Notes: generated from the letters alone by a model not told the origin. A DNA stretch of 64,000 nucleotides from Maylandia zebra (GCF_041146795.1 NC_135175.1:36586669-36650668); one strand, 5' to 3'. Counted from the stretch's first letter, positions 1-13,348 are shown. Made by a program: numbers and translations.

Positions 1-3000
1 AAGCGACAGATGTGATGAAGAAGAGCTGTTCTGCTCATACTGCCCCTCAGCAGGCTTCCTGACTTTGGCCAATCGGAAAAAGAAACAAAAAGGAGGCCTT
101 GAAGGGAAAGCAGCTGATTTCAGCTGGAGGCAGCGAGGCTCTGCATGAAGGGCAGAATCAGATAAATGAGGATGATTTTGAACTGTGAATCATGCAAAGC
201 TACGCTGGCGGTGTAATGACAAACAGGTGGAGCTGGAAATGAGCAGAAGAAATCCACTTTGAAGGTTTAATGAACGCGTGTTGTGGACGTTGCCATGCTG
301 AGAATTCCCATGATGCACTGCTGCTCACGTTTGGCCAACTTCTCTTTTTCTTTGTTTACTTTGTCACGCATGTGTTGTACCGCCTTAACTGTCCAGGGGG
401 CGCTGTGCAGCGGGACTACAGGATTATCAGGGACCACCGGAGCCCCGTGCCCCTCAGATGTGAGCCGACTCGTATCTCAGGCGTGTTTTTTGTTTTTGAC
501 TTTGTGCTACGTCTCACAGGGTCAAACGTCACGTCTCCTTAGAGAAACTTTCTTTAAACACTTTTTGTATTTGTTACAATGAGATCCACCTGAAAACCAA
601 AATGCTGTTTTTTCTACTGCTTAAAAATAATAATGAGGTACAAGCCGACATGTACAGGTTGCTATGCTAATTATTTTATTGCCTAATTTTCAGATGACGC
701 CATTCCGGAAATGGATTCCAATGTTTGTGTGTTTGGACAAGCTGGCGATAATTTAAAGGACCTCGTCAAGCTTTTTATCTTCATTCTGATTCGTAACGAT
801 GGTACCACGTGTCCGTGTTGGTTGTTTTGTTGTGTTAGAAGGAGTAGGCCGATAAGCTGGGCTCGGGTTCGCCTCGCGCGCCGCTGCCCTGAGGTGAACC
901 GCCACGGTCTTGGTGGCGCTTGTCGCAGGGAACGGGCCAGATGTTGCTGTAGATGTTGATCCTGCATGAACCGTGAAGTTGTTGTTTAGACTGTGCTGTA
1001 GCTGAATTAGCATTAAATTATGATGTTTGAACCTCTGCGTCTTCATGTGTCCGTTTTCTGAGCCGGCCTCTTAATAAAGCTTCACACAAACATCTGGACC
1101 TGTTTTCACAGCTGATACTGATCCATGCTTAAACACCTGGAGGTATGAATGCACTGGCTGCAGTCTTTCCTAATGCCCAGCAGTGGGCAGTGGTGACGGG
1201 TCAATAATCTGTCCCTCAGTTTCTCACTCGCTCATCATCCCAACAATCTGAATATTTGATGGAAATAAATCCTGAAAATAGTTTCTGATGGTCAAAGGCC
1301 TCAAGCACAGTGCTCATTAAACACAGTCATATCCATGATGTTATTATTTGATTCATTTGATTATAACGGTATTAAGTAAAAGTGCATTCAAACTGTGCTT
1401 CAGCAGATTCCAGTCCGTGACAAGTCCGCTGAATTTTAGTCTAAAAATGCCTCAGAGTGTTTTAACTATAGTCTTTGAACTATTTAAAGATTACATATAA
1501 ATATGGGTATGACAGTGCGACAGCATGAATAAAGTCTAAATGAGCGTCTGAAGACGTGCTACCGAGTGAAGAAGCCGAACACGTGGCCAGCACAGGGAGG
1601 ATGCTCTGAATCTGAAATATAAAACTGAAGTGGGCTCTCGGCTGATTCCACATCCTGGATCTCAGCCGGCCACATGGATGCAGCAGAGACCCCGACGAGT
1701 CCGCTTCATCCGCAGCTGTAACAGTCAGTGACGCTTCAGGTGGAGCACCTCAGCGAGCTGAAAGTCCGCCATGTTGGACCCATCGATTATCGTGTAGCCT
1801 GACCAGCGAGGCTCCAGAACACAGCGCTTCCTGCTGTATGAACGGTTTCCCAGCCTCTCGTCAGGGCTTCAGCTTATTTATGACCCGTGCTAAGAAGGAG
1901 CCGGACAGAACAACAGTTCTTCAGGTTTCCGAAGGCCTTCCAGGGTCTTTGAACATTGGCCAGTTTCTCACCATTTTTCCGGTCCTTCTACCATTTTCAG
2001 AGGTTCCAAGCTGCACATCTGCTCCAGCCTGAACCTCGAGCTGGGCCGGTGGCAGGTTTCAAACTCCTTCCTATCTCATCTCAAGTGTTTTTACTTCACA
2101 TTAAATTTTGACACCTTTGAGAGGCGAAAACCAAGCGCGCCCGGTGGCTGATGAAGCCTTCGTGTCTTCTGCAGGGAGGTGCGGTTAAATATAGCAGTGA
2201 TGGCAGGATAATTATAGGCAGCAGCTGGTGGAGAGCTTTCAGACAGCGGGGAGTCCCCTTCTGTCTTCACCTGATTCTGGCCCACCTCCCTCATTCTCTG
2301 TTTTCTTCTGGAAGGTTAGAGTAATGATGGGTTGCATGTCAGAGCTTTGAACGCTCTTCTTTCTTTTTTGGTGAGGTCGGGCTACGATTGGAAAGGGTTC
2401 AAAAGCAGGAGCTGGATTATGTTTCCGATCTTTGTATGTTCACAGATGTTAAGAGAAAATCAGAAAGCTCAGACCACCAATGATTATGAATGGTTTTACT
2501 TCATCCTGCTGAACCTTACACAACAAAATGCCATGAAACAGATGTCAGAAGTTACTACCACCATGTGTGCTTCTGTGCAGAAGTCGTGAACCACGCCTAA
2601 TTTCTTTAAACTCCACCGTTTTCAGAGGAAGGGCTTTTGGGTTTGTTGAACCACTACATCTGACCTATGAATCTTTCAGGCAGAAGAAGACTCCTAATTC
2701 AAGAAATGAACCAGTGTTGTGTCCTAACATAACAGATGACTAACCAAAGAGCCGAGTTTTGTATCTTTAAGCTCAAAAGCAGGTCACAAACAAAACATTT
2801 GTTTTGTTTTTCATTTTTAAATGGACATAAAATTGTATTTTTGCACCAACAAGGTGACTCCCAAAGAGCTGTTGGCTGTAAACTTGGCATATGGCGTGCA
2901 GTGTATCCTACTCTGAGAAAACTGTACAGAAGAAGAAGTGCGAGGCCTTCAGCTGCAGGTCAGTCAGAGGTGTTGGAGATCTTTGATAAACTGATGAATT

Positions 3001-3204
3001 ATAAACTCAGAAAAGTTACATCAGAATCTGAGCCACCATTCGGGAACATCTGGAGACATCTGATTATCAGCAGCTTCGTGTTTCAGCATGATACTGAGCC
3101 AAACACACGGCCAGTGCAGTGAAAGCACATCTGGATAGAAACAGACAGAGGAACTCTGTCAGTCATGGATCGGCCTCCCCGGAGCCGGACGCCAGCATGA
3201 CTGA
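1..3204. other. no convincing gene; possible terminal exon near 694-1080
   Basis: I see no conserved protein here. The short open frames lack recognisable domains. At 683-1080 on the + strand there is a splice-acceptor-like pyrimidine tract ending in CAG at about 691-693, an open frame of about 80 codons, and an AATAAA signal near 1072. That could be the last exon of a gene starting left of the window. The predicted peptide is Cys/Arg-rich and matches no family I know, so this is weak. The rest looks like ordinary intergenic DNA. Confidence 0.25.
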
Positions 3205-3209
3205 AGTGG

Positions 3210-3646
3210 TGTCAAGGGTAGTGTCGTGGATGAGAGAAGGAGGACCCAAACGCTGGACTCACAGGCAGGTAGGTGAAGGTGGATGTTTATTGCCGAAGGA
3301 GTGAGCAAACAGTACAGAGGGAGGAAATGGCTGGCTGACCGAATGAACAAAGGACTGACTGACTGACTGGACATACAGACGACATTGACATCAGACATAC
3401 ATCATTAATGACCCGACATTGAATGGGTAGAACAGAGGGCTTAAATACACAGACTGGTGATAATGGTGATAATGAGAGACCGGTGAGTACACAGCTGAAC
3501 ATAATGAACTAATGATAATGGGAAGAGGACTGAACATAATGCACACAGACCAAGGCTAACACAATAAAACAGGAAGTGGAACAGGCAGTAGATAAACAGT
3601 GAACATGAACTAGGAATACTGGGTCAAAGACCCAGAAACCCTGACA
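3210..3646. mobile_element. solo LTR with 5-bp target duplication
   Basis: The 437-bp segment starts with TGTCA and ends with TGACA. It is flanked on both sides by the same five bases, AGTGG (3205-3209 and 3647-3651). TG...CA ends and a 5-bp duplication are the marks of an integrated LTR retroelement. No internal coding region is present, so this is a solo LTR left by recombination between two LTRs. The superfamily cannot be told from the LTR alone; 5 bp is usual for Gypsy-type and many other elements. Confidence 0.75.
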
Positions 3647-3651
3647 AGTGG

Positions 3652-5511
3652 TAACTTACAGAGATGACAGAGTTCAGACTGAGCTGAAGAATAAAGGTGT
3701 TCATAAAGAATACTGACTTTTAAGCATCAAGGTAGAATTACTACAAACTCTGTTTTTGCCTTAGACACTATTTTTCCATGTATGCTTGCATGTTTGCAAT
3801 AAATCACTGCATTTATTTCCCATTTTTCCTAAAGTAAATGTCCAAACATGCCCATAAGTGTTTCCTCTTCCTTCTTCCCTTTGTCATTTTATCAAGAATT
3901 CCCCGCTCGACCTCTCTAGGATCGTCTTTTTATTCACTATCATCGCAGCAATTAGCCGCAGTTGTCAGACTGTCAACCAAGTATATGTTTGTACCTGGAA
4001 GACTCAAGCTGAACTTCTAGGAAGACCAGTATGTTACTGCTAACTTATGGGTTTAGTGGGCAAGCTGGACCATTAAGCACAGGTGGTGGTTTTGCAAACA
4101 TTGTGATAAATTAGCTAACTGGCAAAGGCTACATGCTATGTGCTAACTGTAGGTGCCAGCTACAACTCAGTGGGTGACATCAGATTATAATATGAATGAA
4201 AAAGAATATATCTGTGGTTCTGTTGGGCTGGTTCAAACTTTAGCTTTGTAAGAGTTTAATACAGTAAAGCAGAAACTCCGGCACCCAGACGAGTATAACT
4301 GAACCTATCAAGAAGTGTTAAGTGTTATAAAACAACAATACTTTTTTTTTTCAAGAAAGGTGTAATTTAAGTCTACGAGCAAACAACAATACTAAGTGTT
4401 TCTGCCTCCTGTCACAGTTCGATCGTGCCTCTGCGTTCCCACTGAACACTTCTTCATGCTCCTACTAAAATCTGGCGTTTGAAAATTAGCATGTGAGATA
4501 GCAGAGCTTGACATGATTTTAAAATGTGTTCACTTTGACTGAAAGTTAGCTCAGCCTATCACAACGTGATGTTGACTGCTTGCTCCTCCCATCTCTTGCT
4601 CCACTTCCTTATCCAAACTTGGACTACCCGGCTCAAGTCAAGAACAAAGATGGCAGTGAAGGCGAGTGTTAGCATCATGAATGCTCATTTGGAAGCCTGG
4701 GGTGCCAAAAACGTCTAAACCTGGAGGGAGGGATTAAGACAGAACAAGTGAAAAGGTGATGGGGGATAGATGGATGTGGAGAAATAGATGGGAGGGGGTT
4801 TCCATTCCTTTTAATATGCTCACGTCCCAAAGAAGCACAGGGAGTCACTTTACCCTCGCTGTATTTTTAGCAGCCGAGAACACAGAGAGAAGCTGGGATC
4901 CATGTCACTCTTTATCTCTCTCGCTCATTAACACATGCATTCCCGTAATATCCATTTCCCCTTAAAAATCCTCTGATTGATGGAAAGTTTTGGCTAGTTC
5001 GGTGTTCCTCAGGGCCTCAACGTGACTTACCAAGTCAGATCAACGTGATCCTCACTGCTCCGGTCCACCTTCCGCTTTAACGCTCCCACTGCATTTTAGC
5101 TCATCTCTTTTTAGCCTCCCTCCGTCCCTCCTCTTGACTCCGATCACCCCCACCCCCCTCCCTTTCTCTCCCAGTAGGGTGGAGTCTATGAGTTGATCTG
5201 AACAGTTTCAGGGTCACCCTCCAGTCGTAGAGGGGTGATCTGGTCCTCCTGTCCTCCTGCTTTCTTTAATTTTCCTTTCTGAGGTCTTCCTTTGGATATT
5301 CCCAGTGTTTCGACAGTCATCCTCGAATTCATATCTTTGTTCTTCACATCTTTCAAATTTCACTCTTAACTGGAGTACATTTTACTGGAGTTTGCCTGTC
5401 CAAGTCATCCTCCTCTTCCTCATTACTTTGTTCCTTTTATCTCTGGATCACTGGACACAAACAGTCGATCGACCAAGCAACGAGAATATTACCAGCAACC
5501 AAGCAGCAAGA
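3652..5511. other. intergenic DNA and probable cavin-4 5' UTR
   Basis: No coding feature is supported in 3652-5160. The stretch before the cavin-4 start codon, from about 5160, is likely promoter and 5' UTR. An ATG at 5305 lies in frame with the cavin-4 start and opens 69 extra codons, including a hydrophobic run around 5390-5450. Cavins have no such leader, so I read it as untranslated. Confidence 0.4.
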
Positions 5512-7248
5512 ATGACCGATAAACCGGGGATGACGACTGGTGGCGGAGATGATGCGGGTAGCATCATGGCATTGCTGGAACGCGTGGCGGGCCTCATGGA
5601 CAGCGTCCAGGTCACACAGCAGCGCATGGAGGAGCGTCAGCTTGAGCTGGAGAGCACGGTCAAAACCATCCAGGCAGACGTTGTCAAACTGACCAATGAG
5701 CACGCCAACACCAGCTCCACCGTCGACCGGCTGCTGGAGAAAACACGGAAGGTCAGCCGGCACATCAAGGATGTCAGGGTGCGTGTGGAGAACCAGAACA
5801 TCAGGGTCAAGAAGGTGGAGGCCACTCAGGGTGACCTCCTCGCCAAGAACAAGTTCAGGGTGGTCATTTATCAGGTAAGACTCTCACGCGTTCTCTGTAT
5901 CAGAAAGTTCTTGTTCTTAATATGCTTCATGGATCAAGGAATGTTGGAAACAGTCCTTCTGGACATCCAACCAAGGGATTACTGATGTAGTTCTTCTTGT
6001 TTGAAGATCAGTGGATGGTTGATTCAGTAGATCTGAAATGACAAACCCAAACAAAATCAGCAGTTGTCAACAGTCAACACCAGCAAAACCAATTCCAATA
6101 ATAAAGATATAATTTGGAGCTACCAGCCCGGGGGACTGGATTAGCCTCTGTCACTGTTCTGTGTCTAAAGGTGGCCTGGTGAAATGCTCCTACCATACAG
6201 CACCAGTGCAGTTAGCATTGTTTTATCAGCACAAAGAATCCTAAATCTTAGAAAGAGGACTTTCTTTTATGTCTTTATTAAGAAGCCAGAGTAATGGATT
6301 GGCTCACTTTGGGGTTCTGTGGGGTTTGAGCCTCTGCATCATTATTTTTTTTAGTCCACAGTAATCCTGGCAGCCGGTTTCATCAGGGGACAAACTGAAC
6401 TTTTGGACTGTAGAAGTTAATAAGGCCAGCTGGTGTTTGACGAAAGACGACTGTAAAGGTGGATCCAGCTGGTTTATGTCTAAAATAGGCATTCGCTCAC
6501 CTCCAGGTCTTTAATTCCAAGAAAAGTCACAGGATGTTTTTATGAAGTACACAAACTGCTGATGGGCGGTGGTCACTGATGTTAAACTCAAAGTGAGCTG
6601 CAGTTGTGATCTTTACTGGAGTTTAACATGACTGTTGTGTTCTTTGAGAGCATGTTTGTGACCACCTCGTTTTGTTTTTATGTCACTGTTGATTCACATC
6701 TGAGTTCTTTTAAGATTCACACCAGCAGATGAAAGTCTCAGTCTCAACCTCTGAGGTTTGAAATAGCAACAAGCACACCGGGATTCATTTTACTTCTTTG
6801 GCCTTCACAGTTAGCAGCTGGCAGCATGACAGTGACGCGGTTATTTTAGCCCTGGATAAGCTTCAGTGTGCTGAAAGGTTACCGCACAGACCTGAAGCTC
6901 ACAGCGAGTCATGTACTTTAGAAAACTAAAGTAAAAGAGGACTGATTTCAGATTTGTATGCAGCTCACGTATTATTGATTTCAGATTATCATTATTATTA
7001 TTGATTGATTGATTGATTGAATCTTTATTTTGAACATGTTGAAAAAGTATAAAAAAAAATAGAATTAAAAGAGACAAATGAACAAAGCAAACAAAAGGAA
7101 AACGAGCAACCACAACTCCAAATAACGTCCATGTTCAAAAAGGAGCAGGAAGAAGCATAAGCTTATTTAATCCCACCCCTTTTCCACTATCTAGTATCAA
7201 TAGACTACAGAAATACCTCCTTGTAATTACATTATATGTTATGTGTAA

Positions 7249-7282
<34 letters not shown>

Positions 7283-7397
7283 CACATATATGTTTCTATC
7301 TATCCATACCTACGTATATACACACATACGCACATATACACATTTTCAATAACCCCATTAACACCTGAAGGATACACAACCTACAATTTTATATATA

Positions 7398-7459
<62 letters not shown>

Positions 7460-10400
7460 TATTAACAGTTATAAAAAGATTATTATTTATCTTTTTATAA
7501 CTGAGTTGGGCAAAACTTTTACACAAAGACGAGCTGTTAAACCAGCAACGCTCAAAGATGCAAACACACATTTGTGAATTTTATGCAATAAAGAGACACT
7601 GATGCTTCGTTACACAATGAAACCTAATTCATCAAAGAGCATTGCTTTTAGTTCACTGTGTGAAGAATCAGCTGATTTAAGCACTTGTTAAACATTAAAA
7701 CATTCACTTTAAGTGACGCAGTGAATTCAGCATTCAAATTAGCATGTAAGCTAGTGCGGTGACTGCAGGGCGTGGTTCTGTTACTGCGTCAGGTTGCAGT
7801 CCCGTCAGTGAGGCCACACAGAAATGCAAACATCACGCCGTGTGGGATGGAAGCAGAAATAGGAAAGACTTCCATGCTTGTTTACGTTTTGTGAATTTTC
7901 ACATTAACTCGAGTTTTTAGATCCTGTGATGCTACGTTCTCGGTTCTTAGACGAACGCTGATGTTTGGTGGTTGTGCTCATCCTGAAGCTCTCAGAGACT
8001 TAATGAGTGACGATCACACTCTGACTAAATAAACGACACTGTGGAGTTCCCTCTCATGTAGAGCTGTGACTTTTACACAGCAGGCAGTCACATCCACCAA
8101 GGCCTCTTTAGGAAACACCTCCCAGCTGCTTCTTTTCCACAGCAGTAAGAAGAAAATGAAGCGTGTTGAGCTCACAGAGCTGCTGTACTGTAAGTGACTG
8201 AGCCAGCTGACTGCTGACAAACCAGGTTATTCTGAGTCTGCAGCTCCTCCATCTCCTAATATAGTTGTCTGCCCTCCCTCATTCTCTCTGGCTATGAACC
8301 ATTTCATTAGCTGCTGCCTGCTCCCAGTTAGACTGATGGAGGAAATCCTCCCAGTGGAAGCAAAAGCTGTGGGGACTCAGCACACAACCCATGTCAGGAG
8401 GTCAGATGGGCTCATAGCCTTCAACCCTCCATATTTGGCCCTTACTCCTGCAGTCTGGCAGAGCAGAGAGGTCCCAGAGTTTCCTTTTTTTAACCACAAA
8501 GAATGAGTCAAATGGTTAAACTGTTTGCTGTTGGACGAGTCCATCCAGCTCAGGTTTCAGTCCTGGTCTCAGCTCAGGAAAGATGACCTCAGAAAGCTGC
8601 ACACAGTCACTGCTGTGTGTTCAGCATCAAACAGCCTCACAGTCTGTTTGTGCACAGATGAACCCGACGACAGCAGGATGATCAGAGCGATTTAGAGGCT
8701 GAGTTTTTACCGTTCATTAGCTGCTTCCTGCTGTGAAGCTCAGCTCTGAGTGTGCTGTGTTCATCAGAGCTGTGGAAATGTCAGCTCAAACATATCAGGT
8801 GTCACATCTGTGATGCTTCTGTTAGCATGCTAACTACAAGTTAAGTAACAGGTTCATTTGGGTTTAACTGCAGGATTATTCACATTATTCAGACAAATAA
8901 GTCGAAGATGTCTGAGCAGTTTGGGAACAGAAACATTAAAAAATGTCGTGAAAAACATTTTTTACAACATCAAACAGACTGATGAGGAATAAACAGTGTG
9001 ACGGCAATAACAGTGTTCGTGTAACTGATTAAAGTCGACCAAATGTAAAAGCTGAATATAAAAAGAGTTTTCAGAATCTGAACATTTTGTAACATCAGTT
9101 CAGCTTTGATGTTTGTTTTTAAACCCTCCATAAGTAATCAGATTGGATTCCATGTTTCATGGATCATGTTGCTCATTAGATTCATTTCCATGTGATCTGC
9201 ATTCAGTGAACGCGACATTTCAAAGTAACTTGAGCCCAACGTTTATGGATCCCATCGTCAAAGTATGAACTTCAGCTTCCTGAGACGACAGGATGGCGGC
9301 TCGGATTTCCTGATCGGCTCTTTTCCGCTCTGGTGTCCAAACTGCTGCACATGATGCTCACAGCACATCTACATCACTACAGATCAACATTATAAACAGT
9401 CTCATCTGGACTGTTTTCATTGAGTTGATTGAACTGGAGGCTGGTTTAAGCAGCACACCTGCTGCTGGTGTTTGCTATGTGGGGTCAGACTGCAGGCTTA
9501 CTGGGCAGCTCCCAGTATGAATGAGTGGGACTGTGGAGCTGTAGCTTCACTCTCTGCTTTTCTGCGTAACCTGATCTCAGAGTTACAGACAGATGCACGG
9601 CGTGACGCAGCCTGGAGCTGAAAGCGATCCCGTGTTGCTCTGCGCTGCTAGCAGATATTAGCTTCCTGCAGGCGCGCGCTGAGCTGCAGAAACAGGTGCT
9701 GCAGGTTATTTCTGGATGCAGGATCACGGCCCAGCACAAGTCTGCATGACACACTTCATACAAAGACACAATTACATCTGACATCACTGCTGAACTTTGT
9801 CCACCAAAAGACATGGACCATTGAATCGGTTTGTTTTCAAGCTTGTTCTTTGCTCTCTCTCTCACTCTCTCTCTCTGTTTCTCAGGGTGACCAGGAGGTG
9901 AAATCTGTCGCCCCGGGAAACGAGCCAGAGGAGCCCAGCAGCAGCGGCGGGGCCCGGGCCAGTGCCGAGGTGGAGCCCGACAAGTTCGAGCTCCCTCCAG
10001 AGTCGGACGAGGAGTACATGGTGGTGGAGGAGGCCGACTCCTCGGCAGCCAGCCGCATAAAGAAGACGGGGCTGACGCGCATCGAGAGCTTCAAAGCCAC
10101 CTTCTCCAAGGAGAACATGAGCAAGACCCGCGAGAACCTGGGCACCAAGGTGAACAAACTCGGCGAGCGCATCGTGACGGCCGAGAGGCGCGAGAAGATC
10201 CGCCAGTCCGGCGAAAGGCTGAAGCAGTCGGGAGAGAAGCTGAAGGACACCATCACCAAGAGTGTCCCAGCCAAGCTCAACCTGAAGAAGGAGAGGACTG
10301 TGGCAGAGGGCCAGGAGGGAGCCGAGGGCGTCACGGAAGGAGCTCTGCCCGTCCCTCCTCCCAAGGGCCGCAAGACCAGCCCTCACGCTGCCAGGCCGGC

Positions 10401-10464
10401 CGAAGACGAGGGCAGAGCGGAGGGATCTGAGGTGCCGATGTACGACATGAAGCAGCTGTCCTAA
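5512..10464 (+). CDS. cavin4: cavin-4 (MURC), caveolae-associated protein, two exons
   Basis: The coding sequence is 5512-5874 joined to 9886-10464 (121 + 192 codons, 313 aa). The donor is CAG|GTAAGA, the acceptor follows a CT-rich tract, and the phase is 0. Exon 1 encodes the cavin HR1 coiled coil (about residues 15-110) and ends with the family motif [10 protein letters not shown]. Exon 2 holds an acidic stretch with [10 protein letters not shown], the basic HR2 region with [12 protein letters not shown], and repeated [15 protein letters not shown] units followed by RTVAEG. These repeated SGERL units and the KTRKVSxHIKDV segment are typical of cavin-4 rather than cavin-1, -2 or -3. Cavin-4 is a muscle protein that joins the cavin coat on caveolae and is linked to Rho/ERK signalling and T-tubule organisation. 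The length is near the usual 300-360 aa. I chose MTDKPG as start because upstream in-frame sequence is not cavin-like. Teleosts have a and b paralogues; I cannot tell which this is. Confidence 0.93.
7005..7200 (-). mobile_element. 3' end of a non-LTR element with (TTGA)n-type tail
   Basis: Read on the - strand, the segment runs from a GTGGGATTAAATAAGCTT-type stretch through an AATAAA-like sequence into ATCAATCAATCA repeats. I recognise this as a common teleost LINE/SINE 3' end. It carries no coding sequence. Confidence 0.55.
7250..7460. repeat. poly-T tract and (TA)n microsatellite
   Basis: A run of about 25 T (7250-7274) is followed by TATA/CATA-rich sequence. A near-pure TA repeat covers about 7397-7460, interrupted once by a GTATATA unit. 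Confidence 0.9.
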
Positions 10465-10535
10465 AACCAGACCTGCGCCCTTTCTTTGGACTTCTGAGAC
10501 ACACTGAGAGGAAGGTTTTTGGGTAGCTGTACAAG

Positions 10536-10541
10536 AATAAA
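10536..10541 (+). terminator. cavin-4 polyadenylation signal
   Basis: AATAAA lies 72 bp after the stop codon. More A-rich copies follow at about 10555-10565, and another AATAAA at 10711-10716 could give a longer 3' UTR. Confidence 0.6.
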
Positions 10542-11880
10542 TGATTCATTAAAAAATAAAATAAAGATTATTTTGTGTTGAACACTTGAAGGAAGCGAGC
10601 AAAGAACAGATCCAATCAGACTGAACATCAAACCCGGCTCCTGAGAGCAAGTGTGCTTCTGGACATTTACCATCAAATCCCGAGTGAAGTTATTTTTCTG
10701 TCTCGTGTTCAATAAACAGTGAGCTGGGAAAACTGAAGAACAGACTTCAGATGTTCCCTGCAGAGTTTCTGCTGCTCGGTCGTCTGCATGTTGCTGACAC
10801 TGAGCTGATGATGAAGCTGTGATGGGTTTATGGCACGTTTGGTTGTGGAGAAGAGTTTTACTGTCGGTGCAGGTGAAATGATCAGAGGTTACAGCCTCTG
10901 GTTAAAGTGGAGGCAGCGATCAGGACGGCTGAGCAGCAGAGGTCTCGAGGGTCCTAAAGTGTAAAAGCATCAGTGTTAGTAACACAAAGATCACAGAATG
11001 GGATCATCCACACAACACTAACATCTAAATCCACGGCAGGAACTCTTCCAGTGTCCTGAAAAATCTGCGATGCTGAGATTAAAATCTGTCTGCTCATCTT
11101 AATGCAACATTTACTAAAGTCTGGTAGAAGTTTTACTGATTTCCAGTCACTTAGCAGACGTGTGGATAGGTGGTGGGTTGTAGAGCAGACTGAAAGCTTT
11201 AAGTTCATCCTCTGATTGAAAACAGATACAGGAAGTATAACGCTGGTGTAAGACAGGAAACAGCAACACGGCAGCCATCTTTTTCCTCCCATGATGACCA
11301 GTGTCCCAGCAGAAGCTGGGGTTTGTTAGATCCTGTTGGATCCAGAGGAAACAGGCTGAAAGAGTCGATCGGGGGGATCCTGGTTTTATTATGTGCTCGT
11401 TATGATTGAAGCTCTGGTTGTGTGTTAGAGACCTGCAGATTCCTCCACTCTGCCTCCTCCTCTGCAGGAATCAGCCTCTTGGCTGGTTTTATTCACCAAC
11501 GTGAAGAAAAGCATCAAACTAATCCAAGTTCATTGTGAAATGCCTGAAAATGGAGGAATAAATCTGTCAGTTACCGTATAAAGTTTGAGTTTGTCAGTGT
11601 TTTACACGGAGACGCTCGCCAGATGTTGAATGTTTAGCATGAATGTTCCACATCTGGAGAAACCTTCAAGATTAAAGCCAGTGAAAAGTGAAGAGTTTCT
11701 GCAGCAGCCGCACTTCCTGCAAACGTGTTCTTTCAAAATAAAGTGAAAAGTCTAAAATTATATTCACGACAGGTTTAAAGGTGGTCACATGGTTTTAGCG
11801 GAATGCCTACGTGGGCGCGTCCGAGTGATTTTGACTCGTGCAGCGTGGAGCAGTAAACACTTGTTTTTGTTCATCTGGAC

Positions 11881-12102
11881 CAGGGGTGCCCAATCCCGGT
11901 CCTCGAGAGCTACCGTCCTGCAGCTTTTAGATGCATCCTTGTTCCCACACACCTGATTTAATGAATGGCTTGTTATCAGGCCTTTGCCAAACATGATGGC
12001 ATGCTGAAGAGATCAAACCATTTGATTCAGCTGTGTTGGAGTAGGGATGCATCTAAAAGCTGCAGGATAGTAGCTCTCGAGGACCGGGATTGGGCACCCC
12101 TG
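11881..12102. mobile_element. hAT-type MITE with 8-bp target duplication
   Basis: The 222-bp element begins CAGGGGTGCCCAATCCCGGT and ends with the reverse complement of that sequence; the inverted match extends to about 33 bp. It is flanked by direct copies of ATCTGGAC (11873-11880 and 12103-12110). CAGGGG termini and an 8-bp duplication are hAT hallmarks. There is no open frame, so it is non-autonomous. Confidence 0.88.
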
Positions 12103-12599
12103 ATCTGGACTCATGAATGATTCCAGTTAGCACATTTCCAGCCAATGAAACGTAACTACAGATGAAGACAAACACATTGAAGCTGCCTGACTCTCGAGTG
12201 CGGCTGCATGCTCCCATTTTCAGTCTGTTTTAGTTTTCAGTTTAGAGGAACGCTGCAAACTCACACAAACTTCTTTCTTGTGAGGTTTTGTTGGCAGACT
12301 GATGAAAGCAGCAGCAGCTGGTGTTTGATGAGCAGACGTGTGTTTCCTGTTCTGTAATAATCAGCTTGTTACCATCACATAGTGAACTCAGCCGTGACCA
12401 GTGAGGCCGTCCTCGTGCGGTTCTCTGGCGCTGATTCTGACTGTGACCTTCACCTCTGCAGGGTCGCCTCTGCTCGTGGCTGAGCTCGTCAAAATAAAAG
12501 CTTCTTCATTTCTGTTGGTGAAGAGGAGTCTGCTCTTCTTCACCAACAGGAAGTGATTGGTGATTCACTGATTCTGAAATCTTCACTTGTCTCACAAAT

Positions 12600-12835
12600 T
12601 CACAGTAACACACACACACGGTTGTGTTTTCATATCCTTGTGGGGACATCTATTTGACATCATGCTCTCCTCAGCCTTTTACTCTAACCATTAAGACTGA
12701 ATGCCTAACCCTGACCCGACTGTCCCTGACACTAAAACCACATCCTGAGTCCCAAAAATGTCTTCAAACTTGTGGGGACGGGCATGTTGGTCCCCACAAA
12801 GACATGTAAACATGTACACCCACACACACACAGAC
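12600..12835. repeat. dispersed teleost repeat bounded by CA runs
   Basis: The stretch has the form CACACA, TTGTGGGGACAT, CTAACC/CCTGACC-rich core, TTGTGGGGAC, GGTCCCCACAAAG, CACACA. I recognise this pattern as a frequent short fish repeat. The GTGGGGAC and GTCCCCAC words form a partial inverted pair. The class is uncertain. Confidence 0.5.
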
Positions 12836-13348
12836 ATTAGTGACCTCACAGGTTCATGTTTGGGGCTTTTAGCATCTTTGTGTGTCGGTCAGATTTAATT
12901 CACTCTTGTTTTGAGGTTTTGTGCCTTTTCGTTTCATTCTTTGTGCGTTTATTTTCTCTTTAAGCCTTTCAGGACTCGTGCTGTTGGCTTTTTCCTGCTG
13001 TGTTATTAGTATTTTTAATTTCTAAACTTCTTCTAAAAGAAGGACCGATGGAACATTTATGTGAAAATAAACATGATCATTTAATGTTTTTGTCAATCAT
13101 TAAAAAATAAATCCTGGTCTTTCATTTTGCTGCTGCGTTGTTCACAGAAACACATATTTTCCTGTTTCTTTCTGTTTGTGTGTTTTGCCTGTTTAGCGCT
13201 GCTGAGCAGGAAAACCCAGACGAACAAAAACCTCTTTTAAGTAAATGTTTGAGTCACTTTGGGTCTGAACTGTAAAAAACTGCAGACTGAACCAGATTTG
13301 AAGGCATCACAGGAACAGCCTCACATTCAAAACATGAAAGACAGGACT

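Larger units (their letters stand above)
5875..9885 (+). other. cavin-4 intron 1 (about 4 kb)
   Basis: The only intron of the gene separates the HR1 coiled coil from the acidic/HR2 half, as in other cavins. It contains a LINE-type 3' end, a T-run and a TA microsatellite (listed separately). Otherwise I see no gene. Confidence 0.8.
10750..13340. other. convergent intergenic region between cavin-4 and dynein
   Basis: No gene is supported here. The region lies between the 3' ends of two convergent genes and contains a hAT-type MITE and a CCTAACCCTGA-rich dispersed repeat, listed separately. Confidence 0.6.

Noticed and set aside
2736..3122. 128-codon open frame on the + strand
   Set aside because: Composition is not protein-like, there are no motifs, and no splice or promoter context supports it.
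7389..7571. Open frame with (IY)n repeat
   Set aside because: Pure translation of the TA microsatellite.
9862..10386. Long open frames on the - strand opposite cavin-4 exon 2
   Set aside because: They are the shadow of a GC-rich, codon-biased real exon.
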